64,000 nucleotides of DNA from Anaspis maculata. Taxonomy: Eukaryota > Arthropoda > Insecta > Coleoptera > Scraptiidae. This document shows positions 11,913 to 22,781 of this stretch, one piece after another. The notes beneath the pieces were generated by a model. That model was not told the origin of the DNA. It worked only from the letters and a program-made list of their open reading frames with translations, and did not search any database. The DNA lies in assembly GCA_949128115.1 (NCBI GenBank), contig OX421963.1, positions 82,655,602 through 82,719,601 on the forward strand, in the 5' to 3' direction. Both the position numbers and the translations under genes were made by a program. Each line of letters opens with the position of its first letter. Within the stretch, counting starts at the first letter, position 1.

Positions 11913-12499
11913 GTCCTCGTTTATTTTACGTACGATGGTAGCTATGTTATTCTGGGAGTTAATGAATATCAGTGATCATATTAGACATGAGACTTGAACA
12001 AAGAGTGGAATATATGATGCATAACTGCGGAGAAGTTGATTCCAAAAAGTGATGTAATAACTTACGAGATTCATATAGGTAGCCTTGTCATTAGGACTTG
12101 GACTTGAGGAAAGCTAACACTTGTAGCTTGTAGTATATAGAGCCTTCAAGTGAATATCACCTCAAGTCGCCTATGATTCTTGGAAATTTAGTGAGAAAAC
12201 ATGGCTATAGCGACCAGGCTTACTATGAGAGGAAATTTACTTCAACGCTTGATACATACAATAATCCTTACACAAGTGTGTGTAGACTGTAAGTTGGTAT
12301 AAGTCTAATGCAAACAATGACTTTACCTACCGATTCCTTTCATATGTACTGACATCCTTGGCTCTTCCGGTTGGTTTCGTGGATCTTACAAATATCCTCC
12401 ATTTGAAACAGCAATTAGATAGTATAATTCGTACTGCTGTAACGGAAAAGAAATTAATCATTCTGTCATGCATAGTTGTTTAGACCTAATCACAATAGA

Positions 12500-12899
12500 C
12501 TTACTTAATCCGGAGTCTTTCTACCGTTCGGTGTAAGACTAAAAAGCCCGAATTCAGCTTGTTCTGTTCCTCCATTCCATCCTGTTCTGGATCAACGCAT
12601 CGATCTCCCACCTGCTGATGTCCTTCTTCTCCGCTGCTTGCCTCACCTCTTCCCGCCAGGTTTTTCTTGGTCTGCCTCTTCTAGTTCTTCCGAGAGTTCT
12701 TCCCTGTGTTCTCGCCTCATACACTCTCCTGGGCTTCGTCTTAACTACTGCTCTTTGAAAATCTTGTTCCCGATTCTGTCCCTTTTTGTCTTCCCCTCTA
12801 TTTTTCGTAGGGATCTCGTCTCTGCAGCATTCACTCGACTCTCGTACTTTCTTGTCAGGGTCCACGAGTCGTTCCCATTAAATCAGTGTTGGAGTTACC
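12500..12899 (-). pseudogene. 3' part of a dead LINE (RT C-terminus), interrupted
   Basis: On the minus strand the conceptual reading just below 12890 gives PTLIYGNDSWTLT followed by a stretch typical of the end of a LINE polymerase. After a frame change comes GRPRKTWREEVRQAAEKK and ends ..QNRMEWRNRTS (stop near 12554). The GRPRK.W motif and NR..WR ending are usual for RTE/I/Jockey-type ORF2 C-termini. Frameshifts make it non-functional. It is cut by the element at 12900-14083 and continues at 14084. Confidence 0.6.
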
Positions 12900-14083
12900 T
12901 ACAGCTACTATAAAAGGGTAGCTGACTCGTCAGCCATTTTGGTGCAGATGTCAGTCCGACGTTCCGATGTCAAGCGTCTTTTTGCGTCATTTTTGCGTTT
13001 AGTAAACCTAGTTTTTCGAAGACAACGTTAGCTATGGACGTCAAGTTGCCGTAAATGCGTCGTTGTTGACGTTTCAGGGAAAAACTGACAGATATGGTAA
13101 GTGTGCACAATTCAACTGCTCTTATCGTGATTTTTCTGGTAATTTAGTTAGTATACATGAAAAACAGAATAATTTGGGACATGTAGTTCCTCATCCGTCG
13201 TGGAAGGGACCATACCTACACCGTGGTGGTGAACTGGTGAAGAGGATATCAACGACGTCGTGAACGCCGGACCAAAGAGCCCCTACAACCGAGATGAGTT
13301 ATTCACCTGGATCGACTCGCACAATACTGAGGGAACAATGAAGTGCCTGATGCCTGCATGCTCGCAAGCTCGCGAATAACAAATAGTGCAATACTTACCT
13401 CGTACGACAATTCATGTGACTTGTAAATTAGCAGTACCTATATGCAGCAATAAAACAGTGAAACAATATGTGTTTGAACGTTCCTCCTAATTATTAAAGT
13501 AGGTAGGTACCCAGGTACCCAAAGCAAATTCGTAACACTACTTTGAATCCTCTTCAGCCAGTGTGGTGTACCAAACCAAGGGGAGGGCGGGGAGTGCGGT
13601 TCGCTCCGGGTACCAACAGTATAAGGGGGTGTGTCAGTGTTGTTGGATTATTCGAGATATCGGGGTGCAAAAAGGATATACAGATCTGGGGCGCAAGGTC
13701 TTGGAGGGTGCAAAACAAACTGGAAAATCTCAGTTTTCTGGGGCGTGATTTTTGGTCCCAGAATTCCCGGGGCGCAAAACTGCCGAATCCGACACGGGTT
13801 TGGGGGGGTTTTACTACAGTCTGCAGTTCATTTTCCTGGTAGGTGGAATCAGGTGAGAGGTCACGCCGCTGTCGGCATTCATTCATGGACAAGGCGAAGC
13901 TCATCATAGTTGAAAACTCATACCTCGTACGACGAGGCATACCTTGTACGACGAGGTTGACGATTCATTTTGAAATTTCCCGCTATTAATTATCTACGCA
14001 TCACAACGCATGACAGAGTGCGCAAATGTGACATCTGCACCAAAATGGCTGACGAGTCAGCTGTCCTATATAGAGTAGCTATA
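12900..14083. mobile_element. 1184-bp DNA element with 8-bp TSD, inserted in a LINE
   Basis: Perfect 8-bp duplications GAGTTACC lie at 12892-12899 and 14084-14091. The terminal inverted repeats are TACAGCTACT and TATAGCTACT. Subterminal inverted copies GCTGACTCGTCAGCCATTTT and AAAATGGCTGACGAGTCAGC extend the arms. Removing the insert rejoins the LINE polymerase reading. There is no transposase, so it is non-autonomous; 8-bp duplications fit hAT-type or similar transposases. It contains an exon-like stretch at about 13264-13379 (PYNRDELFTWIDSHN..) that ends in a stop and may be another captured fragment. Confidence 0.75.
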
Positions 14084-14265
14084 GAGTTACCACCTCTTAT
14101 TTCCTTTGTAACTTCTCTCTTCCCGAAAAATGTTTTTCTCATGGGCCATGGGAGTTGTATATTCTTCGCACCATAGCAATTCTTTCATTCACTTCTCTGT
14201 CCTGTCTTCCGTTCCCTCCAATTATTGTTCCTAGATATTTGTAGTGCTCTACTTGTTCGATGTTC
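14084..14265 (-). pseudogene. upstream part of the interrupted LINE polymerase
   Basis: The minus strand encodes IEQVEHYKYLGTIIGG, then VNERIAMVRRIYN, and after a frame change KTFFGKREVTKEIR, which is the thumb region of a LINE reverse transcriptase (YLG motif). It aligns head-to-tail with the piece at 12500-12899 once the 1184-bp insert is removed. The LINE is 5'-truncated near 14265. Confidence 0.6.
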
Positions 14266-14994
14266 GATAACAATAGACACCAACATAAAATTGCACTTAT
14301 TGTTGTGGAGCACGTGCATTTTGACACTTCGATGCGGCATTGCCGAATGGTCAAAAGGGTGCAGGGGGAATCAGATTGGCAGATCCACATTTCGCTCTTA
14401 TGTCGCCAAGATGTGACATTTTGCTTTTTGACAGCCGTGCAGCGTTGCCACGTGTAGCGGTTGGGGTGTATCGCGCTTAAGGGCTGTCGCGGTAACTGCC
14501 TGTCACCTTTCCGATTGACGTTCATGACAGCTGTCATTTTCACAAGGATTTTGTGAAAATCGTCTGAGTAAACGGACAAATTTTCCATTTTAATACAACT
14601 TAGGAATTCTTTTAAGCAGCAGGTAAATTGTTATGTGTAAAAAATGCTCAAATTTGTTTTTTTAAACTTTTTAATTTAAATTTGGCGCGTAAACAGCAAA
14701 AGTGCCAACCTAAATTATTTAAAGCAGGTAATTGCGTGACTTTCCTTGTTCTCGCGAAATTTTGTGCAAATTTGAGGTATAAACATACGATTGACACGTC
14801 CTGGAATCAAAAATATTAGTATTCATGTTGTGAATCCGTTGTTTATCTAAAAAACTCTTCGTTTTCTCCGGAAGGTTCTGCAGCTAACTTCACGCCATTT
14901 CCATTAATTGTCATTTGACGTCTCTCGCATTTCTCTTGCACACCGTGAAAAATCTTCGTTTTCGTGTAAATCTCGCGAGAAAAATCTCAGCAAA

Positions 14995-15500
14995 ATGTCA
15001 GATTGGGATACGGTGACGGTGCTGAAGAAGCGGGCCCCCAAGGCCTCCACCATGAAGAGCGAACAGGCGGTCAACGCCGCCCGCCGTCAGGGCATCGCTG
15101 TGGACACCCAGTTGAAATGTAAGTTGAATGGCGTAGCCGAAAACCCCAATTAACGTTCTCCACGTAAACAGCCAAGTTCCAAGGAGGCGCCGGAAGCAAC
15201 AAGCAGCACGTCGCCACCAAAAACACCGCCAAGCTGGACCGCGAAACCGAAGAACTGAAACACGAAACCATCTCCCTGGACATTGGCAAGATCATCCAGC
15301 AGGGCCGCCAGGCCAAGGGGCTCAGCCAGAAAGACCTGGCCACCAAGATCAACGAGAAGCCCCAAGTCATCACGGATTACGAGGCCGGCCGCGGAATCCC
15401 AAACAACATCATCATTGGCAAGATAGAAAGGGTCATCGGATTAAAGCTCAGAGGCAAGGACCGTGGCAAACCCTTGCTGCCCCCTGGGTCCAAAAAGTAA
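14995..15500 (+). CDS. MBF1: multiprotein-bridging factor 1
   Basis: Two exons join to 150 residues: 14995-15118 (donor GTAAGT) and 15172-15500 (acceptor AACAG, stop TAA at 15498). The intron is 53 bases, phase 1. The product starts [16 protein letters not shown] (MBF1 N-terminal domain, residues 1-70). It continues with [20 protein letters not shown] and a helix-turn-helix XRE/Cro-type domain (about residues 75-135: [20 protein letters not shown], then [10 protein letters not shown]). MBF1 (EDF1 in vertebrates) bridges sequence-specific activators such as bZIP and nuclear-receptor factors to TBP, and also binds collided ribosomes. The start has a good context (CAAAATG) and matches the family N-terminus. 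The terminal AAG-TAA codons overlap a consensus donor (GTAAGT from 15497), so an alternative longer C-terminus is conceivable. Confidence 0.97.
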
Positions 15501-15671
15501 GTGCGTCCTGGGGGAGACTGAAGAATCAATGTTGTATCAATATTCGAGGGTCACAATTTTGTAGACGTCGTAGACATCCTGCATTTAAATGTATGGTAAC
15601 CCTTCACCAAACACACAATAACAATTTTCCTTCTTTTTTCTCGATGATATAATAATAATTATAATGGCTAA

Positions 15672-15677
15672 AATAAA
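15672..15677 (+). terminator. poly(A) signal of MBF1
   Basis: AATAAA lies 172 bases after the stop, followed by a T-rich segment. Confidence 0.6.
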
Positions 15678-16747
15678 GATTTTATTACATTAATCGTCAA
15701 TAACACGTTGATGATTGTTCTGTGGTGCAATTTGGGTCATTTTCTATATAAAATAATTGAAAAAAAAATTATATTGCTCTAACTGAAGATACAGGTTTGC
15801 GTTTGTAAACTTAATAAATAATATTCCATCAATGGTTTTTTATTGAGTGGAATCAGTAGGTACGCAAATTTCAAAAATTTATTATTTAATAATTTTCAAA
15901 TATTTGGGGACTTTTGTTTAGCAATTTTTCGTTTTCTTGACTTTAATTTTTATTTTCAGCTAAAGCCAGTGTAGCCGTTCAAATTCTCTGAAGGGTGTCA
16001 AGTGATTTATGCATTGTTTGTTTTTTCTATAAAATGATCGTCCTTAGGATGATCTTTGTTTTACACTTCAATGGATGCTCTCCTCCTGGTAAATGTTCCA
16101 TGCAGTATACTGGAAACCTAATCACGTAGAATATAAGAGTTTTTTAACTTTAAGTTTTTAAAAGTCAATAACTTTTATTATGACTAATAATGATGTTGAA
16201 ACTTTACTAGAGGTGGAACATAGACCCATAAGCAAGGACGCTTTGTTGATTTTGAGGACGCATCCATTCTAATTATTTTATAAATAATAAAGTCGGTGGA
16301 ATTTTTCCAAGAGTCTACTTACTTGTTTACCTTATACCTTGATTTTACCTTTTTTTTAAGAGCCAAAGTGCCTAAAGATGTTTTTTTCAAACGTTTTCAG
16401 ACTACGCTCCTATCTACATTAACCTGAATAAAGCTGCTTGTGCCTTATACATCTCAACAACATATTTTACCGTAACGAAAAAAAAATCGCAATAGCATCT
16501 GTACAGAATTTCTCATGGGTTTGGGTACGGTTGCTGGAGAACATTCCGATTCCTGGCTTTTTAGCGCATTTTTGTAAGAAAATGACGCTATATGACCAGT
16601 TTGTCTGTCTGTGCGTGTAGAAATTAAGAAGTTTGACTCCTCTTCAGGGAATGAAGCTAGAGTCTTGAAACTTTCTCTGATGGATAGCTTATACAACTTT
16701 TTTTTTCATCCCACTTCTTCTTGCCACTGTAGTCGGGGCACTAGGTG
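15678..16747. other. gene-free AT-rich stretch
   Basis: No exon is supportable. A short TTTGTCTGTCTGTGCGTG motif at 16598 matches the TGTCTG-type repeats seen at 33355 and 57519, a dispersed non-coding repeat class. Confidence 0.4.
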
Positions 16748-17974
16748 AATGAACCTTGCAAATGGTGATGAAAGCATGAAATTCGGTACACATACTCAGA
16801 ATGAGCACCTCTCTCAGATAAGAGGTGGAGCCACGCCGAATTTTCACCGGAAGGGGGCTCGGGGGGCTCCTGAATGTTGAAGGTGCTAGGGCTCCCACTA
16901 AACGGCTTATCAGTTCGTTTTGACAATCAAAAAGGAAACTTATGAATATATTGTAAACATTGACGGCGTTTATCGTATTGTCCTGGGAATTTTTCATTAT
17001 GAAAAAAAATGAGTTCTTCGGCAGAACACACAAATTGGTTTTATTTTATTTTGACCTATAGTCCAGTAAAATAAGGATTTAACTTGGAACAAATTAGGGG
17101 CAGGATGAAAAAAATATGGCGATGTAGAGAATGAAAAACTGAATAAGAAAAACCAAAGTTTTATTTCCAGTCATCCCGGGAACCATGGAAAAAAAATGGA
17201 GAAAATGGAAAAACATGCGCCGCGATCTTTTTTTTGAAACGGTGAGAGAATGGTGAGAGATGTGTGAAAACTGTCAGGGACAAAGTTGTAGGGAATTCAA
17301 TAATCTACAAAAAAGTCCCTGGGAACATATGTCTAACTTCTTCAGTTTAGCCGTTTATCGCAGTCAAAGTTGCGCGCCGGTCTAGTGAAGTGGAAAAACT
17401 GTCCGCGTGACCTTCCTTCTTGGATGCTGTGAGAACGACAAGAGATATCAAAAAATTGTGGGTGACAAAGTTGTAGAGAATTGAATGCTCCACTAGAAAA
17501 TCTTTAAGGCCAATTATTATCGTTCCTAGTTTAGTCGTGAACCACGTTTGAAGTTGCGTGACAATCCTGTTGATAAAGTGGTTCTTCTGGAAAACTTACA
17601 AAAACCCTAGACTCGATGAAAAAACTATGACAATGTAGAGGATGAAAAACTGGATCTAAAAAACCAAAGTTTCACTTCACACCGTTTCGGGAAACCTGAG
17701 AAAATAGAAGAAAAACTTGAAAAATAGTGATTTGCACTCGCAGCTTTCTCATTGAATACTGAAATAAACGTGATCAATATGGAAAATCTGAACAAACTAG
17801 CTTGTAGAGGATTAAATGATCTATAGAAAATCCCGTGATGTCATGTATGCATCTTTGTCGACTTAGCTGCGGAGCGCTGTCAAAGTTGGGGTACATGACT
17901 CGTGACGCGTTGCATATGTGGTGAAACGGACACGACGTTGCGATCATTGTTTAATTGATTAAACGTCTGGGTAG

Positions 17975-18262
17975 CTACTTATTGTTAGAATTATCATTGT
18001 AGTCATCATCATCGTCTTCCGAAACGACAATGCAGGAAGCGTGAAAACAGGTGGTTCCAAGGCAGAGGTGGCAAAACTTTTTACACTTAAGGTCAGCTTT
18101 TCTGCATCCACAAAGCTTCTCGCAATTTTTCAAGCATCTGCAGGAAATCAGCCGTAGCAGATTTTCGAGAGCTACGCTATCCTGGGTTCTAATAGGCATC
18201 AACAGAGAAATGTTTAATTCCCACCTCCATTGTTCAGGTGGACAGTTGTTGTTAAATGATCA
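17975..18262 (-). pseudogene. captured CXC (tesmin/TSO1-like) domain fragment
   Basis: On the minus strand an open frame free of stops from about 18262 to the stop at 17975 encodes WRWELNISLLMPIRTQDS, then LLRLISCRCLKNCEKLCGCR and further C..C..C spacing (CKKFCHLCLGTTC), and an acidic tail. The upstream W.W-L-PI.T pattern followed by C.C...C....CGCRK is a C-terminal module I recall from many arthropod proteins of unknown role, with Cys spacing like CXC domains. It lies in the loop of a palindromic element with no promoter, start codon or other exons, so it is probably a gene fragment picked up by the transposon. Nine or more cysteines remain, so loss was not rapid. Confidence 0.6.
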
Positions 18263-18815
18263 TTGTTCATCAGAAATCAGTTGAAAAACATCTCATTTTC
18301 TAACGTGAATCACGTTTTTCAACTATTATACATATTGTGTTACAAAATACGAGTCCTTTCTCAGTTTTAAGCCTGAGTGTCACGATACTATTCTCGTACT
18401 ATTTCGATGCTATAAAATATATGATTAGAAACGACAAATTCAAAAAATCCCTAGCAACCTAGTCTTTCGTCCTAGATTTCTAGAATGAAAATATGACGAA
18501 AATAGTACAGTGACACTCACGACTTCAATTTTGCCGAACAAGAAACTTTGTATATAACAAAGCGTTCATCCGCGGAGTTACATTTCCAACAATAGTTACC
18601 AGACGTTCAACAAAGCACGCAATTTATTCAAATCATTCAATCATGTTTTATAATCAATTGAACAATGACCGCAACGTCGTGCCAGTTTGACCACATATGC
18701 GACGCGTCACTAGTCATGTACCCTAACTTTGATAGCGCTCCGCAGCTAAGTCGACAAAGATGCATACATGTCATCACGGCATTTTCTATAGATCATTCAA
18801 TCCTCTACAAGCTAG

Positions 18816-19167
18816 TGATGTCCAGACGGGCGTGGCGTGCTGGCACAAACGGCGTCGAGGTGTGGACCGGAGTAGCTGCCGGTGCCGGGGGAAGCGCTGG
18901 GTCTTCGATAGCGGTCGATGCCCGCTCGGCGGGTGGTTCTGGACGGTGGCCCCCGAGGGGGCCGATGCTTTGGCCCTGATAAGGGCCAATGGTTTCTTCT
19001 TGGATGTCACGATCCATGGCTTCGGCGCTGCGAATGATGTCACTGTGGCTCTAACGAAACGGCGGCTTCGGTTAGGGAAGGACTGATCCCCGTTCACTAT
19101 ACAACACCGGCTTATATAGTGAACGGGCGACGAGGACTGGCTCCTCCCTTCGGCCAATCCGGTAACA
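18816..19167. repeat. solo LTR, 352 bp, TSD CTAG
   Basis: It starts TGATGTCCAGAC and ends CCGGTAACA, with CTAG at 18812-18815 and 19168-19171. The opposite arm of the host palindrome (about 17806-17815) has the uninterrupted sequence AAACTAGCTTG with one CTAG, an in-window empty site. It is much more GC-rich than its surroundings and holds a TATA-like box (TTATATAGTG near 19112). TG..CA ends and a 4-bp duplication suggest a Gypsy-type LTR retrotransposon reduced by recombination. Open frames across it are chance. Confidence 0.75.
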
Positions 19168-20332
19168 CTAGTTTGTTCAGATTTTCCATATTTATTACGT
19201 TTATTTCAGTATTAAATGAGGAAGCTGGGAGTGCAAATCGCTATTTTCCAACTTTTTCTTTTTTTTTTCTTAGATTTCCCGAAATGGTATGAAATGAAAC
19301 TTTGGTTTTTTAGATACAGTTTTTCATCCTCTACATTGTCATAGTTTTTTCATCGAGTCCAGGGTTTTTGTAAGTTTTCCAGAAGAACCACTTTATCAAC
19401 AGGATTGTCACGCAACTTTGAACGTGGTTCACGGCTGAGCTAGAAGTGATAATAATTGGCCTTGAAGATTTTCTAGTGAAGCATTCAATTCTCTACAACT
19501 TTGTCGCTCACAATTTTTTGATATCTCTTGTCGTTCTCACAGCATCCAAGAAGGAAGGTCACGCGGACAGTTTTCCACTTCACTAGACCGGCGCGCAACT
19601 TTGACTGCAATAAACGGCTAAACCGAAGAAGTTAGACATATGCCTCCAGGGACTTTTTTGTAGATTATTGAATTCCCTACAACTTTGTTCCTGACAGTTT
19701 TTACACATCTCTCACCGTTCTCTCACCGTTTCAAAAGAAAGATCGCGACGCATGTTTTTCCATTTTCTCCATTTTTTTTCCATGGTTCCCGGGATGACTG
19801 GAAATGAAAGTTTGGTTTTTCTTATTCAGTTTTTCATTCTCTACATCGTCATATTTTTTTCATCCTGCCCCTAATTTGTTCCAACTTTGGCCTAAAAATC
19901 GCCTCATTTTACTGGACTACTACAAAGAATTAATAAGGAGATGTGCAACACGTTCATTCCCACAAATTCGTATCCTCTGAATTCGTTTGTGGAGTCAAAA
20001 TTTTGATGGTGTATCTTCTTGAAGAGAAGCATTCCAAAGAGTAAGCTATTTTCAACACTAAGTTCAAACAGAATTTTTCCAATGTTCGGTATCGAAATTA
20101 CTGAATTCCTTCCAGCAATGCATACCCTGAAGCCTTCTTTGGAAGTATCGCGTGCGATTGAACGTGGAGTAAGTCCTGAAACACTATCAGAATTTTTCTT
20201 CTGTGATGCTACCATTCACTCTCGACCGGGGCAATTAGGTTCCTACACAGCATGCGCGGAGTGTATACACGTTATTTCAATAGTAATATAACAAGTGCTT
20301 GGTGTTTTTTCAGTTAAATCGTTTTAACCCGA

Positions 20333-20455
20333 AAACAACTGTCAATCACGAGGAAAAAGTAGACCCGATATTATCTGACTAAAATCCCGAGACGTAGTCG
20401 AGGGATTTTGTCCAAGATAATATCGGGTCTACTTTTCGAGTGATTGGTAGTTGTT
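20333..20455. repeat. 123-bp palindrome in the loop of the outer element
   Basis: AAACAACTGTCAATCACGAG at 20333 has its imperfect inverse at 20437-20455. Inner arms AGTAGACCCGATATTATCT and AGATAATATCGGGTCTACT are perfect inverted copies. Confidence 0.6.
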
Positions 20456-21376
20456 TGAGGAATTTAAAACATTTAACTCGAATAAAACACAAAGCCCGAG
20501 TTAAATTTTGCAGATTATCGCCCAAATAGACTACCAGTATAAATGGTAGTTCCAATGTATCATTGTATAGTAGAACTGTCAATTTCAAAGCATGCCTTGT
20601 TGGAAAAAAAATCAAATTCAAGAGAAGGGTAAAAATGTTTATTTTTTCTTCTTTCTAATAACTGAATATACTTGTGAAGCTCACTACTAAATTAAGCTAA
20701 TTCTGCTTGGCTAAATAATAACTATCTTGCCATGAGTTGTAGTTCACAACAGAGTAGTTTCACATGGACGGTAGACTGGTAGAGCTAAAAACTAAATGTC
20801 ACTAACAGCTGTTGACAGCGCATGAAAGGAGAGTGCACAGTCGCGGATCAAGGAAGGGGCCTCGTTGCTGGAAACAATACTGAAACGAAGTCTAATAGGT
20901 TGTAAAATTGTATTTTAGTAAGTGGAAGACCCTTTAAACGCACCAGTACTAAAATTTCAGTCCAAACAAGTATAAATACAGTCGTTTCAATTACATATTA
21001 TTCGTGGGCCCAAAAATATTTCAATCCGGTGCTATTACCTAGTGTGCATTAATCACCTCCTAGTGTGCATTAATCGATAGCTTAAACCGAGTCACGTGGG
21101 TCTCATTCGGTTGTTCTGATTGGTTGAATTGGGTATGTGGGCGATAATCAATATTATGACACAATTTCAATCATAAAAAATTGGACTGAACCGAGAAAAT
21201 ACCCTGCATCGTGTATACACTCCGCGCATGCTGTGTGGGAACCCAATTGCCCCGGTCGAGAGTAGATAGTAGCATCACAGAATAAAAATTCTGATAGTGT
21301 TTCAGGACTTACTCCACGTTTAATCGCACGCGGTACTTCCAAAAAAGGGTTCAGGGTATGCATTGCTGGAAGGAAT

Positions 21377-21780
21377 GGGCTACTTGCCCAATTTTTTTTT
21401 ATTGGCTTAATCGAAAGTATGGGCAAAAATATTGTACCCGTATTTTTTCTTTTTTCTAAATTCCCAAAATTGCGGCCGTAGTGTCTGTTTTAAAAATATA
21501 TTTGTGACGTCACAAATATACTAAAAACTAAACAAACAGCACTGTTGGGTTGAAAACTCAAAAAACAGTTAGAGTGGCTTAACAATATTTGAAAAATACA
21601 GACAGAAAAATTTCACTAAAGATTCCCGACTTTTACCAACCTTTTGAAAAAAAAAATCGAAAAAAAAATCTTTTTAATCAATGGATATATTTTCCGGAAA
21701 TTTTCAGAAAATACTATTTATTACTCTTGTTGATGATTGAAAGTGTTTCCAGTCGAATCTGTTTCATTGGCAAGTACCCC
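21377..21780. mobile_element. 404-bp MITE in the right arm, flanked by AT
   Basis: The ends GGGCTACTTGCCCA and TTGGCAAGTACCCC are inverted copies. The left arm at about 20103-20115 has the empty site TGAATTCCTTCC, so the insert is exactly delimited apart from ambiguity in the 2-bp AT duplication. It is AT-rich with no coding capacity. Confidence 0.7.
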
Positions 21781-22277
21781 ATTCAGTAATTTTGATTCCG
21801 AACATTGAAAAAATTCTGTTTGAACTTAGTGTTGAAAATAGCTTACTCTTTGGAATGCTTCTCTTCAAGAAGATACACCATCAAAATTTTGACTTCACAA
21901 ACGAATTCAGAGGATACGAATTTGTGGGAATCAACGTGTTGCACATCTCCTTATTAATTCTTTGTAGGTCAAAATAAAATAAAACCAATTTGTGTGTTCT
22001 GCCGAAGAACTTATTTTTTTTCATAATGAAAAATTCCCGGGACAATACGATAAACGCCGTCAATGTTTACAATATATTCATAAGTTTCTCTTTTGATTGT
22101 CAAAACCAACTGATAAGCCGTTTAGTGGGAGCCCTAGCACCTTCAACTTTCAGGAGCCCCCCGAGCCCCCTTCCGGTGAAAATTCGGCGTGGCTCCACCT
22201 CTTATCTGAGAGAGGTGCTCATTCTGAGTATGTGTACCAAATTTCATGCTTTCATCACCATTTGCAAGGTTCATCCC

Positions 22278-22574
22278 GATTTTGGCTCTTAGCGCCCGCA
22301 CTACTGCCACCTTTGCCACCTGAGAGTGTTGAATCTTGATTTAATTTAATTATTCTCCTATATTTTTCTATGTTATCTTGAAATACGAGTTGAAATATTA
22401 CTTACGTTGTGTTCTTTTTTAACTCTCTTGTTATAAGAATGTATTTTCTTAAATAACAATAAATTGAATTGATCTGCACTACGAAAATGCCCTATTGCGA
22501 CTCACATGTGAGGGGGATATTCACTTGTTATTCAATATCGGCGAATTATTTTCTCGGCCGCACGCCACACAGGG
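22278..22574. other. intergenic stretch, possible LINE tail
   Basis: It ends with an AACAATAAATTGAATTG motif (22457-22473) resembling the A/T-rich tail of the LINE fragment at 36780-37158. Nothing else is recognised. Confidence 0.3.
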
Positions 22575-22778
22575 GCCCTATCACGATGAGTAGAATACTA
22601 CGTTTGTGACGTCACGTTACGTAGGAACCACCTCTCTGATGCTAGGCTGCTGCTGCTAGGCAACGTGACGTCACAAGCGTGGAATTCTACTCATCGTGAT
22701 ACCTCCTCCCTCTGATGCTAGGCTGCTGCTAGGCAACGTGACGTCACAAGCGTAGAATTCTACTCATCGTGATAGGGC
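22575..22778. repeat. MITE with internally duplicated right end
   Basis: GCCCTATCACGATGAGTAGA at 22575 is inverted at 22759-22778 (TCTACTCATCGTGATAGGGC). The right half, GATGCTAGGCTGCTGCTAGG to TCTACTCATCGTGATA, is present twice in tandem, so one end has duplicated internally. Confidence 0.7.
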
Positions 22779-22781
22779 ATA

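Larger units (their letters stand above)
10971..12499. other. gene-free stretch with a Penelope-like scrap and a hairpin
   Basis: There is no exon I can support. It contains the degenerate hammerhead-like segment at 11392-11438 and a hairpin at 11822-11912, listed separately. Confidence 0.4.
17059..19919. mobile_element. 2861-bp palindromic transposon, TSD CTA
   Basis: It starts TAGTCCAGTAAAAT and ends ATTTTACTGGACTA, a perfect 14-base terminal inverted repeat, with CTA at 17056-17058 and 19920-19922. The other arm of the host palindrome has the empty site (TTGACCTACAAAGAATT in inverse) with a single CTA. Its own arms pair over 17062-17860 with 18730-18811 and 19168-19915. A 3-bp duplication fits PIF/Harbinger-type transposases, but there is no transposase gene. 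The centre carries a Cys-rich gene fragment on the minus strand, and the right arm carries a solo LTR. Confidence 0.85.
16748..22277. mobile_element. 5.5 kb palindromic transposon (outer) with three nested insertions
   Basis: The left outer arm 16748-17058 is an inverted copy of 21967-22277. The match resumes at 19920-20275, which pairs with 21200-21376 and 21783-21966. Landmarks are GGTGGAGCCACGCCGAATTT on the left and its inverse on the right. The uninterrupted right arm shows that 17059-19919 was inserted into the left arm, and the left arm shows that 21377-21780 was inserted into the right arm. The loop (20280-21190) contains a further palindrome. No transposase is present. The outermost bases are not sharply defined. 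Confidence 0.75.

Noticed and set aside
13543..13940. Overlapping frames of 90-128 codons on both strands
   Set aside because: They lie within the 1184-bp element with no domain or splice evidence; both strands are open because of composition.
18665..19157. Overlapping frames of 100-120 codons on both strands
   Set aside because: They run across the border of the solo LTR and the palindrome arm; low-complexity composition explains the openness.
21375..21782. Longer target duplication for the 404-bp MITE
   Set aside because: The symmetric flanks allow only AT to be duplicated when compared with the empty arm; longer repeats are not supported.
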